NCBI RefSeq assembly: GCF_003014615.1
Contig: NZ_PYGI01000007.1
Coordinates: 88,812-152,811, forward strand
Direction: 5' to 3'
DNA: 64,000 nt
Source: Marinobacterium halophilum
Lineage (GTDB): Bacteria > Pseudomonadota > Gammaproteobacteria > Pseudomonadales > Balneatricaceae
The notes beneath the pieces are model-generated. The model made no database searches. It worked only from the letters and a program-made list of their open reading frames with translations, and had not been told where the DNA came from. A program made the position numbers and the translations under genes. Below, piece after piece: positions 1-8,554 of this stretch. Numbering within the stretch: position 1 is the stretch's first letter; each line of letters starts with the position of its first letter.

Positions 1-968
1 AGCTGCAACCGGCCGCGATCGGGCAGTTGTTTGAGCATCAGTTACAGCAGCCATGGCAGCTGATTGGCTGGAGTACGCTGGTATTGGTGATGACCCTGGG
101 CATAGTCGGCCGTGGTGTGCGCCAAGGGCTGGAAAAGGCAGCTAACTTGCTGATGCCATTACTGTTCATGTTCCTGCTGGTATTGGTGGCATTTGCTGCC
201 GGCAGTGGTCATTTTGCCGATGCGGCAGCGTTCATGTTTGAGCCTGATTTCAGCAAACTCAGTGCCTCCGGAGTGCTGGTCGCGTTGGGACATGCCTTCT
301 TTACGTTGAGTATCGGCGGCGGTGCGATGATGGTGTATGGCTCCTACCTGCCTGCCGGGGTATCCATTGCGCGGACATCGATACTGGTAGCGGTACTGGA
401 TACGGCCGCCGCCCTGCTGGCGGGGATGGCAATTTTTCCGATCGTGTTCGCCTATGGTTTGGAACCGGGAAGTGGACCGGGGCTGATCTTTGTAACCCTG
501 CCGATCGCCTTTGGCCAGATGCCGTTTGGCACTCTGTTCGGCACCCTGTTTTTCGTCATGCTCTCGGTGGCGGCACTGACCTCGGCGTTCTCGCTGATTG
601 AGCCTGCCATCGCCTGGCTGACTGAAAAGGTCGGCATGTCACGCCTCAAAGCCAGTTTGCTGGGCGGCGGCGGTATCTGGCTGTTGAGTCTGGGGACCGT
701 GTTTTCATTCAATATCTGGCAAGATCAGACCGTGGCGGGCAAGACCTTCTTTGAAGCACTGGATTATCTGACCTCCGGCTGGATGTTGCCATTGGGTGCG
801 CTGTTGATGGCGATCTTTACTGCCTGGGTGATGAAGCCCGAGGCTACGGCCAGCGAACTCGGCGGTGACAGCGTCTGGTACCGCGGTTGGCTTGGCCTGA
901 TGCGCTACCTGGTACCGGTGGTAATTCTGGTGATCTTTTTGCAGGCGATTGGTCTGATCAACCCCTGA
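1..968 (+). CDS. Sodium-dependent transporter, NSS family (5'-truncated by window)
   Basis: This is the C-terminal two thirds of a sodium-coupled amino-acid or neurotransmitter-type symporter of the inner membrane. The frame is open to the left edge, so the true start lies outside the window; a TTG at 27 is only an internal codon. The visible part is about 320 residues with seven or more hydrophobic helices. The stretch GLEKAANLLMP and the later GHAFFTLSIGGGAMMVYGSY are hallmark NSS segments, the latter lining the Na+/substrate site. The family usually has 430-500 residues. The substrate cannot be told from the sequence. A GC-rich inverted repeat without a T-tract follows the stop codon at about 975-995. 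Confidence 0.9.
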   Translation, partial: LQPAAIGQLFEHQLQQPWQLIGWSTLVLVMTLGIVGRGVRQGLEKAANLLMPLLFMFLLVLVAFAAGSGHFADAAAFMFEPDFSKLSASGVLVALGHAFFTLSIGGGAMMVYGSYLPAGVSIARTSILVAVLDTAAALLAGMAIFPIVFAYGLEPGSGPGLIFVTLPIAFGQMPFGTLFGTLFFVMLSVAALTSAFSLIEPAIAWLTEKVGMSRLKASLLGGGGIWLLSLGTVFSFNIWQDQTVAGKTFFEALDYLTSGWMLPLGALLMAIFTAWVMKPEATASELGGDSVWYRGWLGLMRYLVPVVILVIFLQAIGLINP

Positions 969-1100
969 TTTCTGGCCTGCCCGCTCCGCCGGGCAGGGTT
1001 GGTACACAGCCTTCACATACCGCCGGCCCGAGCCGGGTTGGCGGTTGTATCCCAATGATCTCCACGCACCTTAATCCCTCTTCTGATCCTTCAAATAAAA

Positions 1101-1143
1101 CATAATCATTCTCATTCGTTGATAGTTAATGAGAACTATTATA
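1101..1143 (+). promoter_or_regulatory. Two tandem Fur boxes
   Basis: Two 19-bp stretches resemble the Fur consensus GATAATGATAATCATTATC. The one at 1125-1143 matches about 14 of 19 positions. The one at 1101-1119, read on the minus strand, matches about 13 of 19. They lie 66-108 bp upstream of the start chosen for the PepSY gene, which predicts iron repression of the four-gene module that follows. The match is by eye; no matrix score was computed. Confidence 0.7.
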
Positions 1144-1208
1144 TTCTTTTGCGCATGCATGGTTTGGACGCTGGGTCCGGCCCACTCTGTTTTTGCGCAA
1201 GGTTTGTC

Positions 1209-1823
1209 ATGGTTTCTAATCGTTCAGTCTGGTTGCGTCGCTTGCTGACATGGCACTGGATCAGCTCGGCGCTCGCATTATTCGGCATGCTGCTGTTCGC
1301 CATCACCGGCATCACGCTGAACCATGCCGGTCAGATACCCGCTACCCCAGAGGTGCAGACCATTGAAGCGGTGTTGCCGAGCAGTCTGCAGCAGCAGCTG
1401 CCGTCACTGGCGGCAACTGCTCCGCCAGTTCTGCCCCCTGATTTGACGCAGTGGCTGCAGCAGGAGCAGGGCATCAGCACGGTTGGCACCATGCTGCCGG
1501 AATGGTCTGAATATGAACTCTATCTGTCGATGCCACGTCCTGGTGGTGATGCCTGGCTGAGCATTGATTTCACCTCCGCCGAGGTGCTGTACGAAAGTAC
1601 GGATCGTGGTTGGATTGCCTACCTGAATGATCTGCACAAGGGGCGCAATACCGGCACCGTTTGGGTGTGGTTCATCGATCTGTTTGCGCTGGTGTGTGTG
1701 TTGTTTTGCCTGACCGGGTTCGGCGTACTGAGCCTGCATGCACGCGAGCGCGTGTCGGTATGGCCAGTGACCGGGTTGGGTGTGCTGGTGCCGGTGTTGC
1801 TGGCAATTTTATGGATGCATTAA
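1209..1823 (+). CDS. PepSY-associated TM helix protein (iron-uptake linked)
   Basis: This 204-residue inner-membrane protein has a PepSY-TM arrangement. Helix one starts around residue 10 (RRLLTWHWISSALALFGMLLF), a periplasmic loop of about 120 residues follows, and two helices lie near the C-terminus. The motif ITGITLNH, with its His, and the motif LNDLHKGRNTG are typical of PepSY-TM proteins, which are often involved in reduction of ferric siderophores. An earlier ATG at 1119 in the same frame would overlap the Fur boxes, so the ATG at 1209 (AAGG seven bases upstream) is preferred. It is the first gene of a tight operon with the DUF2271, DUF4198 and flavodoxin-like genes. The family is clear; the biochemical role is inferred. 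Confidence 0.8.
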   Translation: MVSNRSVWLRRLLTWHWISSALALFGMLLFAITGITLNHAGQIPATPEVQTIEAVLPSSLQQQLPSLAATAPPVLPPDLTQWLQQEQGISTVGTMLPEWSEYELYLSMPRPGGDAWLSIDFTSAEVLYESTDRGWIAYLNDLHKGRNTGTVWVWFIDLFALVCVLFCLTGFGVLSLHARERVSVWPVTGLGVLVPVLLAILWMH

Positions 1824-1832
1824 GGAGTCGAT

Positions 1833-2354
1833 ATGTCTGGGCAATGGAAAACAACGGCGGTGGCCGTGTGGCTGGTATTGGGTGCCGGTAGTGCTGCAGC
1901 GGCTGAATTCAGGGTTGATGTAACGGTTCCGGCATTGGCTGTGGCCGAGTATCACCGTCCCTACGTGGCGGTCTGGGTCGAGACCGAAAAGGGCCGGCAT
2001 CAGCAGAATCTGGCGCTCTGGTATGACCAGGAACTGAAAGACAATGAAGGGACCAAATGGCTCAAGGACCTGCGCCTCTGGTGGCGGCGCAGTGGCCGCA
2101 GTCTTGAGTTCCCGGTGGATGGACTTTCCGGTGCGACCCGGCCGGTTGGCACTCATACACTGAGCTTTGCCGCCGATTCACCGCAGTTGGCGACGTTGCC
2201 AGCGGGTAATTACCAACTGGTGGTGGAAGCGGTCCGCGAAGTGGGTGGGCGTGAAGTACTCAGACTGCCCTTCAGCTGGCCCGCAAGCACTCAACAGCAG
2301 GCATTACAGGGCCAGCATGAGCTGGGTTCGGTCACCTTGAATATAACCCCCTGA
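1833..2354 (+). CDS. DUF2271 periplasmic protein
   Basis: This 173-residue exported protein starts nine bases after the PepSY gene with an AAGGAG ribosome site. The signal peptide is residues 1-24, probably cleaved after SAAAA. The mature part carries the DUF2271 signature: a YVAVWVE strand, a tryptophan-rich patch (KWLKDLRLWWRR) and a SGATRPVGTH segment. DUF2271 proteins are repeatedly found beside PepSY and DUF4198 genes in iron-regulated clusters. Their molecular function is unknown. The Fur boxes upstream of the operon support a role in iron acquisition. Confidence 0.85.
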   Translation: MSGQWKTTAVAVWLVLGAGSAAAAEFRVDVTVPALAVAEYHRPYVAVWVETEKGRHQQNLALWYDQELKDNEGTKWLKDLRLWWRRSGRSLEFPVDGLSGATRPVGTHTLSFAADSPQLATLPAGNYQLVVEAVREVGGREVLRLPFSWPASTQQQALQGQHELGSVTLNITP

Positions 2355-2402
2355 ACCAATCTCTGAAGCAACCCCTTAACCAATGGCATGGACGGAATAA
2401 GC

Positions 2403-3212
2403 ATGAATGTGAAACAACTGGCGGTGGGTACCCTGATGGCCCTGGGATTGGGATTGTCCGTGGAAGCGCAGGCGCATCGTGCCTGGATGCTGCCCTCAGC
2501 TACGGTGCTCTCGGGTGAAAACAGCTGGATTACCGTGGATGCGGCCATTTCCAACAGCTTGTTCTATTTTGAGCATCATCCGCTGGGGCTGAACAACGTA
2601 CAGATCCTGTCACCAAACGGTAAGCCGGTTGCAGCTCAAAACCCGGCAACCGGAAAGTATCGTTCGGTATTTGATGTGGAACTGAGCGAAGAGGGCACAT
2701 ACACGCTGCAAAGCCACAACCAGGGTGTGTTTGCGCGTTACACCCTTGATGGGGAAGCCAAGCGCTGGCGCGGGAAAGCTGCTGATCTCGGCACAATCCC
2801 GGCGGCAGCCGAGGACGTGAAGGTCAGCGAAATCGATACGCGGATACAGGTCTTTGTGACCAAGGGCGCGCCGACTGACGTGACTTTTGTCCCGACCGGT
2901 CATGGCATAGAACTGGTGCCAGAGACCCATCCCAACGACCTGTTTACCGGTGAACCGGTGGCCTTCGGTTTCCTGATTGATGGTCAGCCTGCAGCCGGTC
3001 TTGATGTCGTTTTGATCCGGGACGGCATTCGCTATCGCGACCAGGTAGGTGAAATCGAGCTGATGACGGATGCGCAGGGCAAGCTGACGCTGACCTTCGA
3101 CGAACCGGGCATGTACTGGCTGGAAACGGAGACCGAGCAGGACAGCCGTGTGCTTAAAGATGCCAAGCGTCGCTTGAGCTACAGCGCTACGTTGGAAGTG
3201 TTGCCGCTTTGA
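2403..3212 (+). CDS. DUF4198 periplasmic protein
   Basis: This 269-residue exported protein has a signal peptide at about residues 1-24 (cleavage near VEAQA) followed directly by AHRAWMLPS, the conserved N-terminal histidine motif of DUF4198. Such His-containing mature N-termini suggest metal binding, but that is inference. The ATG at 2403 is preferred to one at 2388 because it gives a clean signal peptide and a ribosome site (GACGGA) at good distance. Later segments (FTGEPVAFGFLIDGQPAAG, MTDAQGKLTLTFDEPGMYWLE) look like bacterial Ig-like repeats. Its stop overlaps the start of the next gene. Confidence 0.85.
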   Translation: MNVKQLAVGTLMALGLGLSVEAQAHRAWMLPSATVLSGENSWITVDAAISNSLFYFEHHPLGLNNVQILSPNGKPVAAQNPATGKYRSVFDVELSEEGTYTLQSHNQGVFARYTLDGEAKRWRGKAADLGTIPAAAEDVKVSEIDTRIQVFVTKGAPTDVTFVPTGHGIELVPETHPNDLFTGEPVAFGFLIDGQPAAGLDVVLIRDGIRYRDQVGEIELMTDAQGKLTLTFDEPGMYWLETETEQDSRVLKDAKRRLSYSATLEVLPL

Positions 3213-3814
3213 CGCTCGGGTTAAAACTGGCATTGGCCGGGATTGCTCTGGCACTGGTGTTGATCGTGCAGCAGGACGCGCTGCCGGCCGAGCGCCAGTG
3301 GCTGGCAAGCCTGGTACTGATTGCTTACGCACTGATTCTGTTGCGGGCTGAACGTCGCGGGCGACGCTCGACTCATACAGGCACATCACCGGCTGACTAT
3401 CTGGTCGCCTACGCCACCGAAACAGGGACGGCACGCCAACTGGCCGGGCAAACGCGCAAGCGATTGCGCAAGGCGGGCTTCAGCGTCGAGGTGACTGAAT
3501 TGAATCGGCTGGACCGGGCGCCATTACCGGCGAAGGCCCTGCTGCTGATTGCCAGTACCACGGGTAACGGCGATGCACCGCGTACCGGTGATCGCTGGCT
3601 GGAAGGGGATGATCCTGAACGTTTCCATGAGCGGCCTTTTGCCGTGCTGGCATTGGGTGACCGGCGTTATCCGCGTTTCTGTGCCTTTGGGCTGACGCTC
3701 ACACTCCGCTTGCAGCAGGCGGGAGCCGTGCCCCTGTTGGCAACGGTTCAGGTTGATCAGGCCGATACCAATGTCATTGAACATTGGCATCGGCAGTTGC
3801 TGGCCTCAACCTGA
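3209..3814 (+). CDS. Membrane-anchored flavodoxin-like protein
   Basis: This protein of 201 residues starts with TTG overlapping the stop of the DUF4198 gene (TTGA). Residues 1-46 form two hydrophobic helices. Residues 62-195 are a flavodoxin domain: ATETGTA (FMN phosphate loop), ASTTGNGDAP and LALGDRRYPRFCAFG (loops around the isoalloxazine). Related clusters often have this domain fused to an FAD/NADPH reductase; here no reductase domain follows. It probably passes electrons to the membrane PepSY partner for ferric-siderophore reduction. That role is inferred from context and cofactor type. Confidence 0.8.
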   Translation: MTLGLKLALAGIALALVLIVQQDALPAERQWLASLVLIAYALILLRAERRGRRSTHTGTSPADYLVAYATETGTARQLAGQTRKRLRKAGFSVEVTELNRLDRAPLPAKALLLIASTTGNGDAPRTGDRWLEGDDPERFHERPFAVLALGDRRYPRFCAFGLTLTLRLQQAGAVPLLATVQVDQADTNVIEHWHRQLLAST

Positions 3815-3831
3815 ATCGGTGGGGGTACCGT

Positions 3832-4710
3832 TTATTCCCGTTTCAGTGGACCTGCCAGTGCGATGAACGCCCGCGTGGCAGCACTGCGATATGCGTCTTT
3901 CCTCAATAGCAGTACGGCGGTACGGGTCAGTTCGGTGGGTGTCAGTGGCAGGGCCAACAGGTCTGCACGTTCCTGCGCCACCTGTGCCGGTAGCAATGAG
4001 GCCAGCGGGGTGTGGCGCACCATTTCGATTACGGCGCTGACCGAATTGGCTTCCATCATCACCTGCGGGTGCAGTGCGTGCTGGCGGCAGTAGCGGTCGA
4101 TCTGTTCGCGGGTCGCAAACTCGGTATTGAGCAACACCAGCGACAATGTTCCTAGCGTTTGGGCGTCGATCTGTTGCCTGTTGGCCAACGGATGATCCCG
4201 ATTGACGACCAGTGCCAGCCGCTCTTCCAGCAGAGGGCGGGACTCGATATCGCGGCTGTGTACATCGGCAAAGGCGATCCCCAGATCAAAATCATCTTCA
4301 AGCAGCCGCTCCTCCATCCGCTCCTGTGACATCTCTTCCACCTGCAGCCTGATATGGGCGTGACGCTCATGGAATGTCCGCACCAGCGGGCCGATCAGGT
4401 AAGGCGTGAAAGTGGGCGTGATCGCAATGCGCAGCAGGCCGCGGCTGAGATCGCTTACGTCGTGAATGGCGCGTTTGCCGGCATCCAGGTCTTGCAGGGC
4501 ACGGCGTGCATAGCGTGCATACACTTCACCGGCATCGGTCAGGGCAATGCTGCGTCCGGACCGGTCGAATAGCCGGGTACCCAAATTTTCTTCCAGTTGC
4601 TTGATCTGTTGTGACAACGCCGGCTGTGACACATGCATCGCTGAAGCGGCGCGGGTGAAGTTACGGTGTTCGGCCACCGCCAGAAAGTAGTGGATATGAC
4701 GCAGCAGCAT
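3832..4710 (-). CDS. cynR: LysR-type regulator CynR
   Basis: This LysR regulator has 292 residues. The N-terminal winged HTH spans residues 1-60 ([20 protein letters not shown] type) and the effector domain about 90-290. It is transcribed divergently from cynT-cynS-cynX, the same arrangement as the Escherichia coli cyn locus, where CynR activates in response to cyanate and represses its own gene. The assignment rests on family similarity plus this strongly diagnostic context. It ends 17 bp from the end of the convergent flavodoxin-like gene. Confidence 0.88.
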   Translation of the reverse strand: MLLRHIHYFLAVAEHRNFTRAASAMHVSQPALSQQIKQLEENLGTRLFDRSGRSIALTDAGEVYARYARRALQDLDAGKRAIHDVSDLSRGLLRIAITPTFTPYLIGPLVRTFHERHAHIRLQVEEMSQERMEERLLEDDFDLGIAFADVHSRDIESRPLLEERLALVVNRDHPLANRQQIDAQTLGTLSLVLLNTEFATREQIDRYCRQHALHPQVMMEANSVSAVIEMVRHTPLASLLPAQVAQERADLLALPLTPTELTRTAVLLLRKDAYRSAATRAFIALAGPLKRE

Positions 4711-4719
4711 ATTTTTACC

Positions 4720-4736
4720 TATAAGTATGGCTTATC
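4720..4736. promoter_or_regulatory. Candidate CynR operator
   Basis: The cynR-cynT intergenic region (4711-4825) contains the inverted repeat ATAAG-N5-CTTAT at 4721-4735. It fits the T-N11-A form of LysR operators and lies just in front of the cynR start, as expected for an autoregulated divergent promoter. No footprint knowledge was used. Confidence 0.45.
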
Positions 4737-4825
4737 AACTTCATTATAAATGCGTCTTTCACCTTATGAGAAGAGCGGCGTACCATCGCTTCATCGATTA
4801 GCGAATGGCCCCGGAGAACGCTGCC

Positions 4826-5485
4826 ATGAAAGAGATCATTGAAGGCTTTTTGAAATTCCGCAAAAACGTTTTCCCGACACACGAAGACCTGTTCAAGGGA
4901 CTGGCGCATCAGCAAAGCCCGCGCACACTGTTCATCTCCTGTTCCGATAGCCGTCTGGTGCCAGAGCTGATCACTCAGCATGAGCCCGGTGGCCTGTTCG
5001 TCATCCGCAATGCGGGCAACATCGTGCCGTCTTACGGACCCGAACCCGGGGGTGTATCGGCATCGGTGGAGTATGCGGTCACCGCGCTGCAGGTGGCTGA
5101 TGTGGTGATCTGTGGTCACTCGGATTGCGGCGCGATGAAGGCGATTGCCACCTGCGCCTGTATGGATGGCATGCCTGCCGTCGGCAGCTGGCTGCGCTAT
5201 GCTGATTCTGCCCGTATCGTCAATCAGGCCCGTCACCACCGCAGCGAACGCGACCGCATCGAAGCGATGGTGCATGAAAACGTGATTGCCCAGCTGGCCA
5301 ACCTGCAGACCCATCCGTCGGTGCGTCTGGCACTGGAAGAGGGTCGTCTGACCCTGCATGGCTGGGTATACGACATTGAATCGGGCCGGATGGAGGCATT
5401 TGACGGCAGTCGTCGTGCCTTTGTTTCCCTCGCCGAAAACCCCCATGTGCGCGCCACGCCTGAGCCTTTGCCCAAGGCGATGTAA
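4826..5485 (+). CDS. cynT: Beta-class carbonic anhydrase CynT
   Basis: This cytoplasmic zinc enzyme hydrates CO2 to bicarbonate. In the cyn pathway it regenerates bicarbonate for cyanase and prevents loss of CO2. The 219-residue product shows the beta-CA zinc motifs SCSDSR and GHSDC, and its first residues ([11 protein letters not shown]) closely match E. coli CynT. The ATG at 4826, preceded by GGAGAA, is therefore chosen over an in-frame ATG at 4805. Diagnostic segments [11 protein letters not shown] and [10 protein letters not shown] are present. cynS follows 53 bp downstream. Confidence 0.96.
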   Translation: MKEIIEGFLKFRKNVFPTHEDLFKGLAHQQSPRTLFISCSDSRLVPELITQHEPGGLFVIRNAGNIVPSYGPEPGGVSASVEYAVTALQVADVVICGHSDCGAMKAIATCACMDGMPAVGSWLRYADSARIVNQARHHRSERDRIEAMVHENVIAQLANLQTHPSVRLALEEGRLTLHGWVYDIESGRMEAFDGSRRAFVSLAENPHVRATPEPLPKAM

Positions 5486-5538
5486 CGTCCATATTTTTCA
5501 TCAACCTGTAGTCATTATTGCTCCTAAAGAGGTAGACC

Positions 5539-6009
5539 ATGATCCAGTCACACAATAGCAAAAACGCGCGTCAGGCCCTGACCGACCAGATTCTGGCGAT
5601 CAAAGGTGAAAAAGATCTGTCGTTTGCCCAGCTTACTGAAGGTACAGGCCTGAGTGTCACCTTCGTCACTGCCGCCCTGTTGGGCCAGCACCCGTTGCCG
5701 GCAGAAGCTGCGGCCGTGGTAGCCGACAAGCTGGGCTTGGGTGAAGAGGCCGTCGCTGTGCTGCAGACCATTCCGATGCGTGGCAGCCTTGAAGAAGCTG
5801 TGCCCACCGACCCGACCATCTATCGTTTCCATGAGATGTTGCAGGTCTACGGCACAACGCTGAAGGCACTGGTCCACGAGGAGTTTGGTGACGGTATCAT
5901 CAGCGCGATCAACTTCAAGATCGATATCAAGAAGGTTGAAGATCCGGAAGGTGGCTCCCGTGCAGTGATTACGCTGGATGGCAAATACCTGCCGTACCGA
6001 CCGTTCTAA
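5539..6009 (+). CDS. cynS: Cyanate hydratase (cyanase) CynS
   Basis: Cyanase converts cyanate plus bicarbonate into carbamate and CO2, and the carbamate then breaks down to ammonia. The 156-residue length is exactly that of the family. The catalytic triad is present at the canonical numbering: Arg96 (YRFHE), Glu99 and Ser122 (IISAINF). The N-terminal half is a helix-turn-helix-like DNA-binding-fold domain that has lost that role. The ATG at 5539 follows AAAGAGG. An intrinsic terminator lies between it and cynX. Confidence 0.98.
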   Translation: MIQSHNSKNARQALTDQILAIKGEKDLSFAQLTEGTGLSVTFVTAALLGQHPLPAEAAAVVADKLGLGEEAVAVLQTIPMRGSLEEAVPTDPTIYRFHEMLQVYGTTLKALVHEEFGDGIISAINFKIDIKKVEDPEGGSRAVITLDGKYLPYRPF

Positions 6010-6026
6010 GGATGCGGTAGACTGCG

Positions 6027-6056
6027 CGCCGGTGCCTTGCACCGGCGTTTTCGTTT
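6027..6056 (+). terminator. Intrinsic terminator between cynS and cynX
   Basis: A perfect 8-bp GC-rich stem, CGCCGGTG (6027-6034) with CACCGGCG (6040-6047) and a 5-nt loop, is followed by TTTTCGTTT. It lies 18 bp after the cynS stop and ends about 22 bp before the cynX start, so it could reduce transporter expression relative to the enzymes. Confidence 0.75.
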
Positions 6057-6077
6057 CACCTGCGGCGGTTCTCCATC

Positions 6078-7301
6078 ATGTCCATTGATTCTCCTTCACA
6101 GACCTTCGGCTCCCGTCTGCATCGGTTCTGGCCGATGTTGATCATTATTGCGCTGGCGCTGAATTTGCGTCCCATTGTTACATCTCACGGCCCGTTGCTG
6201 GAGCAGATCCGTGCTGACACCGGTCTGAGCCTGCAATCCATGTCATTGCTGACGGTGCTGCCCATGCTGTGTATGGGCCTGTTTCCGCTGTTGTTGCCGC
6301 GACTGGGGCGGCGGCTGAGCGAGAACAGCTGGATCGTCGGCGGACTGCTGGCCATCGCCGCCGGCTGTGCCTGGCGCTTGTTTTTGCAGGATGGTCCCTC
6401 ATTGATTCTGACCGCGCTGCTGGCCGGTATGGGGGTGGCGGTGGTGCAGTCATTGGCGCCCGGAGTGGTCAAGCGCTGGTATACGCAACATGTGCCCTTG
6501 GGTATGGGGCTGTACTCGGCGGCCTTGATGGGGGGCGGTGGCTTGGCGGCGGTGTTCAGCCCGCTGGTGGCCCGCAGTACTGAACAATGGCAAACAGGGT
6601 TGGGCATCTGGTTACTGCCGGCATTGTTGGCGGTGCTGTTTTGGGTGGGCCGTCCACGGGAGTCCGCTTACGCAGGCGGTGCGGGTGTGCGTCTGAATTG
6701 CTTGACCAACCGTCGCGCCTGGTTGCTGGCGGTATATTTTGGTCTGGCCAACGGTGGCTACGCCAGCATGGTGGCCTGGCTGCCGCTATATGCGCAAACC
6801 CTTGGCTGGAGTACGGCCGATAGTGGGGGGCTGGTCGGCCTGATGACACTGTTACAAGTATGTGCCGCCCTGTGTGTGCCGCTACTGTGTCGCGGGCGCA
6901 GTGACCGGCGTCCCTGGCTGTTGTTGGCGGTGGTGCTGCAGTTGATCGGCTTTTCCGGTCTGGTGTTCTGGCCTGATGCGGGGCTCAGTCTGTGGGTCGC
7001 GCTGATCGGGTACGGGTTGGGCAGTTGTTTCGCGCTGACCCTGACTCTGGCGCTGGACCATCTGCGCGTGCCTGCCATGGCGGGTGTGCTGGCAGCGTTT
7101 GTGCAAGGAGTGGGGTTTGTGATTACGGCGCTGATTCCTTATCTGGCCGGGATGTTGCGTGAGCTGGCCGGTAGTTTTGCCGCGTCCTGGGGGTTGATAC
7201 TGGTGACGCTGGTGCTGATGTTTATCGCCACCTGGCGCTTTGCCCCGAGTGGTTATGCACCGGCGATGGCCGGTATTGAGGGCCCGGCATTACCGCGCTA
7301 G
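6078..7301 (+). CDS. cynX: CynX-type MFS cyanate transporter
   Basis: This is a 407-residue major facilitator with about 12 transmembrane helices. It belongs to the cyanate/nitroimidazole permease group (CynX, YeaN): the N-terminal ALALNLRPIVTSHGPLLEQIR segment is its signature. It is predicted to import or export cyanate or related small anions across the inner membrane. Its position after cynT and cynS supports the cyanate link; actual substrate direction is not known even for the E. coli protein. Confidence 0.88.
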   Translation: MSIDSPSQTFGSRLHRFWPMLIIIALALNLRPIVTSHGPLLEQIRADTGLSLQSMSLLTVLPMLCMGLFPLLLPRLGRRLSENSWIVGGLLAIAAGCAWRLFLQDGPSLILTALLAGMGVAVVQSLAPGVVKRWYTQHVPLGMGLYSAALMGGGGLAAVFSPLVARSTEQWQTGLGIWLLPALLAVLFWVGRPRESAYAGGAGVRLNCLTNRRAWLLAVYFGLANGGYASMVAWLPLYAQTLGWSTADSGGLVGLMTLLQVCAALCVPLLCRGRSDRRPWLLLAVVLQLIGFSGLVFWPDAGLSLWVALIGYGLGSCFALTLTLALDHLRVPAMAGVLAAFVQGVGFVITALIPYLAGMLRELAGSFAASWGLILVTLVLMFIATWRFAPSGYAPAMAGIEGPALPR

Positions 7302-7314
7302 TGTGTGGGTTGAA

Positions 7315-7350
7315 GAGGAAAAGCCGTACCCACCCGCTGGGGGGTACGGC
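7315..7350 (-). terminator. Intrinsic terminator of the copper operon
   Basis: The inverted repeat GCCGTACCC / GGGTACGGC (7323-7331 with 7342-7350) is followed on the minus strand by TTTTCCTC. It sits just beyond the end of the cytochrome b562-like gene and between it and the convergent cynX gene. Confidence 0.75.
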
Positions 7351-7357
7351 AAAAGCC

Positions 7358-7795
7358 TTAGTCGCAGTCCTTGCGCAGTGACTCGTGGCTCTGTTTGCTG
7401 TGCTGACCGATACGACCGACCAGATCGGTGGCCGCATCTGCATCCTGCGCCTGTTCGGCCTGTGCCAGTTGAGTGAGCAAAGTGCTGAACTGTTCAAGTC
7501 CCGACCGGTATTCCTGCATCATCATCGGATGGTGCGCCGGTGCCAGATCGTGCAGCTTCAGTGGTTGCTCATCCGCGGCCGCTGCCGCCAGTGTCAGCAT
7601 ATCCTGTCGGGCAGTGGCCATCTGCTGCCAATCTTCCCCGGACAACGCCTGACGATAGGCCTTGAAGCTGTGCTTCAGAGACTTCATCTGCTCGCCCAGT
7701 TGGGTATCCTGGCAATGGTTGCTGTGAGCACTGACCGCCATCGGCAGAGTCAGCAGGCTGGTGGTGAACAGGGCTGTTGTTATTGTTTTCAGCAT
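7358..7795 (-). CDS. Cytochrome b562-family periplasmic protein
   Basis: This 145-residue exported protein has a signal peptide at residues 1-23 (cleavage VSA-HS). The mature part is predicted to be an all-helical four-helix bundle like CybC. The axial heme ligands of that family align with Met37 (LGEQMKSLKHSF) and His137 (QSHESL). The two cysteines, Cys28 and Cys144, could form a disulfide tying the termini together. No CXXCH is present, so a b-type, non-covalent heme is expected. It has a strong AAGGAGAG ribosome site and lies 46 bp after copB, as the last gene of the copper operon. It may be a redox partner of CopA, but that is inference. Confidence 0.75.
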   Translation of the reverse strand: MLKTITTALFTTSLLTLPMAVSAHSNHCQDTQLGEQMKSLKHSFKAYRQALSGEDWQQMATARQDMLTLAAAAADEQPLKLHDLAPAHHPMMMQEYRSGLEQFSTLLTQLAQAEQAQDADAATDLVGRIGQHSKQSHESLRKDCD

Positions 7796-7841
7796 ATTCT
7801 CTCCTTGAAACCTTATGGCTCCTTAAACACCGCGAGCTTCG

Positions 7842-8543
7842 TTAAAACCAGAAGCTGACGCCGACACGCCAGAGGGTTTCGTCCACATCGTGACCGCTGT
7901 CTCGGGCCAGGTCAGCCGAGTCACCCAGCTTGCGCTCCCAGGTGACGCCTACGTAGGGTGCAAAGTCCGGACGCACCTCCCAGGCCAGACGCAGCTCCAG
8001 ATCCAGATCGGCCAGGCCGCTGCCCTGATGCTCCTCGCGGTCACTGAAGTTGTGGGCTGTCAGCCCGACTTCGGGGCTGAGTACCCATTGCCGGGTCAGA
8101 CGGATCTCCCGTTCCAGGCTCAGCTCGGCGGTCAGATCGGTGCCCGGGCCGGCCAACAGATTGAACTCGGTTTCCAGATACCAGGGAGCTGTTCCGTTGA
8201 CGCCCAGCAGGGCGCGATCATCACGTTTATCAGCCAGTGGTTCATGCTGCCAGCCCAACTGCAGATCCCAATAAGGCGCAATCGCACGGCGGTATAACAG
8301 GCGCAGTTCATGTTCCTCGCTGCGTCCATCCAGGCGTGCGCCTTCGCTGCTCAGGACCAGTTTGTGCAGGTCGGTACCCAGCCAGCCCTCAATATTCCAG
8401 GCCAGACGGGTATCGCCTTCGCTGTAGGCTCCCTCCAGTTGCTTGACGTTGAACATGCCCAGTACCGGGTCGTCATTCATGCCGCCCTGTGCCAGTGCCG
8501 GGGTCAGCAGGGCCAGAAGCGGCCAGTGTGTGTGCAGTTTCAT
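7842..8543 (-). CDS. copB: Copper resistance outer-membrane protein CopB
   Basis: This CopB-family protein is a predicted outer-membrane beta-barrel that acts with the multicopper oxidase CopA. It has 233 residues: a signal peptide at 1-18 (cleavage near ALAQ), then amphipathic strands ending in an aromatic C-terminus (VGVSFWF), typical for outer-membrane insertion. Segments WNIEGWLGTDLHKL and EHELRLLYRRAIAPYWDLQ are CopB signatures. The Met/His-rich N-terminal domain of larger CopB proteins is missing, so copper binding may rest with CopA. The ATG at 8543, preceded by GAGGAGA, is chosen over an upstream in-frame codon inside copA. Confidence 0.92.
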   Translation of the reverse strand: MKLHTHWPLLALLTPALAQGGMNDDPVLGMFNVKQLEGAYSEGDTRLAWNIEGWLGTDLHKLVLSSEGARLDGRSEEHELRLLYRRAIAPYWDLQLGWQHEPLADKRDDRALLGVNGTAPWYLETEFNLLAGPGTDLTAELSLEREIRLTRQWVLSPEVGLTAHNFSDREEHQGSGLADLDLELRLAWEVRPDFAPYVGVTWERKLGDSADLARDSGHDVDETLWRVGVSFWF

Positions 8544-8554
8544 GCGGTATCTCC

